In this document: positions 5,733-6,510 of the stretch, in pieces
Numbering within the stretch: position 1 is the stretch's first letter
Layout: the number at the start of each line of letters is the position of its first letter
The notes under the pieces: generated by a model
Seen by the model: the letters and a program-made list of their open reading frames with translations, nothing else
The model's database searches: none
What the model was told of the DNA's origin: nothing
Program-made: the position numbers and the translations under genes
From: Desulfobulbaceae bacterium
Lineage (GTDB): Bacteria; Desulfobacterota; Desulfobulbia; Desulfobulbales; Desulfocapsaceae
Length of the DNA stretch: 6,510 nt
Assembly: GCA_003509305.1 (NCBI GenBank)
Contig: DOMU01000162.1
Location: 834 to 7,343 of the forward strand
Direction of reading: 5' to 3'

Positions 5733-6510
5733 TTACATCTTGGAGCCGGAGGCCGCGCCCTGCATCTTGACTTCGACCTTTTCGGTCAGGCTGGCGTAGT
5801 ATTTACGCAGCATGTCGAGAACTTCCTCGCGGCCAAAGTGATCCGGAATCTCGCTGCCGTCGGAAAGCATTTTGCGCAGCTTGGTGCCGGACAGGATGAC
5901 GCGGTCGTCCTTGCCGTGCGGGCAGGTACGCAGGGAGGCCATGCCGTCGCACTTCTTGCAATAAAAAGTCCAGTCGATTTTCAGCGGCTGGGTCAACAGG
6001 TCTTTGGCTGGATTGCCGGTGACCGGGATCTGGTCGAAAATATCCTGGGCTTCGAACATGCCATAGAAGTCGCCGACACCGGCATGATCACGGCCAACGA
6101 TCAGGCGGTTCATACCGAAGTTCTGGCGGAACAGGGCATGAAGCAAGGCCTCGCGCGGTCCGGCATAGCGCATATCGAGAGGATAACCGGCTTGAATGAC
6201 GTTGTCTTTGACGAAGTACAATTCAACCAATTTGTCGATACAGGGAACGCGAACCTCAGCGGGGATGTCACCGGGTTTCAGGTTGCCGATCAGCGAGTGG
6301 ATGACCACGCCGTCGCAGACCTCGATAGCAATTTTGGCCAGATACTCATGCGAGCGGTGCATCGGATTGCGAAGCTGCAAGGCGGCGACGGTGCCCCAGC
6401 CTTTTTCGTCGAGTTTGGCGCGCAGCTCGGCGGGACGCATATAGACGCCGGGATAATCCTTCGGATAACGGCCTTCGGAGAGTACTTTGACCGGGCCGGC
6501 CAGGTTGAAT
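5733..6510 (-). CDS. sat: Sulfate adenylyltransferase (ATP sulfurylase), dissimilatory type, C-terminal 258 residues, 5' end outside window
   Basis: Sat activates sulfate with ATP to give adenosine 5'-phosphosulfate and pyrophosphate, the first cytoplasmic step of sulfate reduction; in sulfur oxidisers or disproportionators it runs in reverse to make ATP. The frame is open to the right edge, beginning [13 protein letters not shown], and about 150 N-terminal residues should lie outside; the internal Met at 6440 is not the start. Counted from the edge, the nucleotide-binding motif [11 protein letters not shown] is at 45-55 and [12 protein letters not shown] at 139-150. A zinc-type cluster has Cys184, Cys187, Cys196 and His198 (CKKC, then TCPH), as in homo-oligomeric bacterial and archaeal enzymes. 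There is no APS-kinase-like C-terminal domain; the protein ends after GAASGSKM. This is not the CysD/CysN assimilatory enzyme. It is closed by a strong terminator, so it is transcriptionally separate from aroB. Confidence 0.97.
   Translation of the reverse strand, partial: FNLAGPVKVLSEGRYPKDYPGVYMRPAELRAKLDEKGWGTVAALQLRNPMHRSHEYLAKIAIEVCDGVVIHSLIGNLKPGDIPAEVRVPCIDKLVELYFVKDNVIQAGYPLDMRYAGPREALLHALFRQNFGMNRLIVGRDHAGVGDFYGMFEAQDIFDQIPVTGNPAKDLLTQPLKIDWTFYCKKCDGMASLRTCPHGKDDRVILSGTKLRKMLSDGSEIPDHFGREEVLDMLRKYYASLTEKVEVKMQGAASGSKM

Overview
The window looks like chromosomal core DNA from a sulfate-reducing or sulfur-disproportionating bacterium of the Desulfobacterota, most likely near Desulfobulbales. 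The main evidence is the dissimilatory-type ATP sulfurylase (sat) at the right edge. A UB2H-containing PBP1b and a lipoprotein show that the cell is Gram-negative. The phylum-level placement is an inference from protein character and moderate GC, not from a marker gene. I see no mobile element, CRISPR array, tRNA or rRNA.

All six genes lie on the minus strand, so transcription runs from high to low coordinates. First comes the 3' two-thirds of sat, followed by a clear rho-independent terminator. Then follow aroB (3-dehydroquinate synthase), a 102-base gap, a bifunctional class A penicillin-binding protein of the PBP1b type, a short Pro-rich TPR lipoprotein, rnd (RNase D), and the first 103 codons of an oligopeptide-type ABC transporter ATPase (YejF/OppD/DppD group) cut by the left edge. 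From the PBP onward the genes are very tightly packed (27-base, 10-base and 1-base-overlap junctions), so mrcB-lipoprotein-rnd-ABC is probably one operon. aroB may be its first gene, because no terminator is visible after aroB.

The most interesting unit is the PBP1b/lipoprotein pair. The PBP carries the UB2H domain that, in Escherichia coli, docks the outer-membrane activator LpoB. The next gene encodes a lipoprotein with a proline-rich linker and two C-terminal TPR-like helical hairpins. That matches the known Pseudomonas LpoP type of PBP1b activator in architecture and gene position, so a cognate synthase/activator pair is proposed here. The PBP also ends in a Pro/Ala/Thr-rich tail capped by a short basic-aromatic segment.

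The remaining genes are housekeeping: sulfate activation (Sat), the shikimate pathway (AroB), RNA 3' processing (RNase D) and peptide uptake (ABC ATPase). The longest gene-free stretch is 102 bases, so nothing sizeable is unaccounted for. Several long open frames on the plus strand are antisense shadows of these genes.
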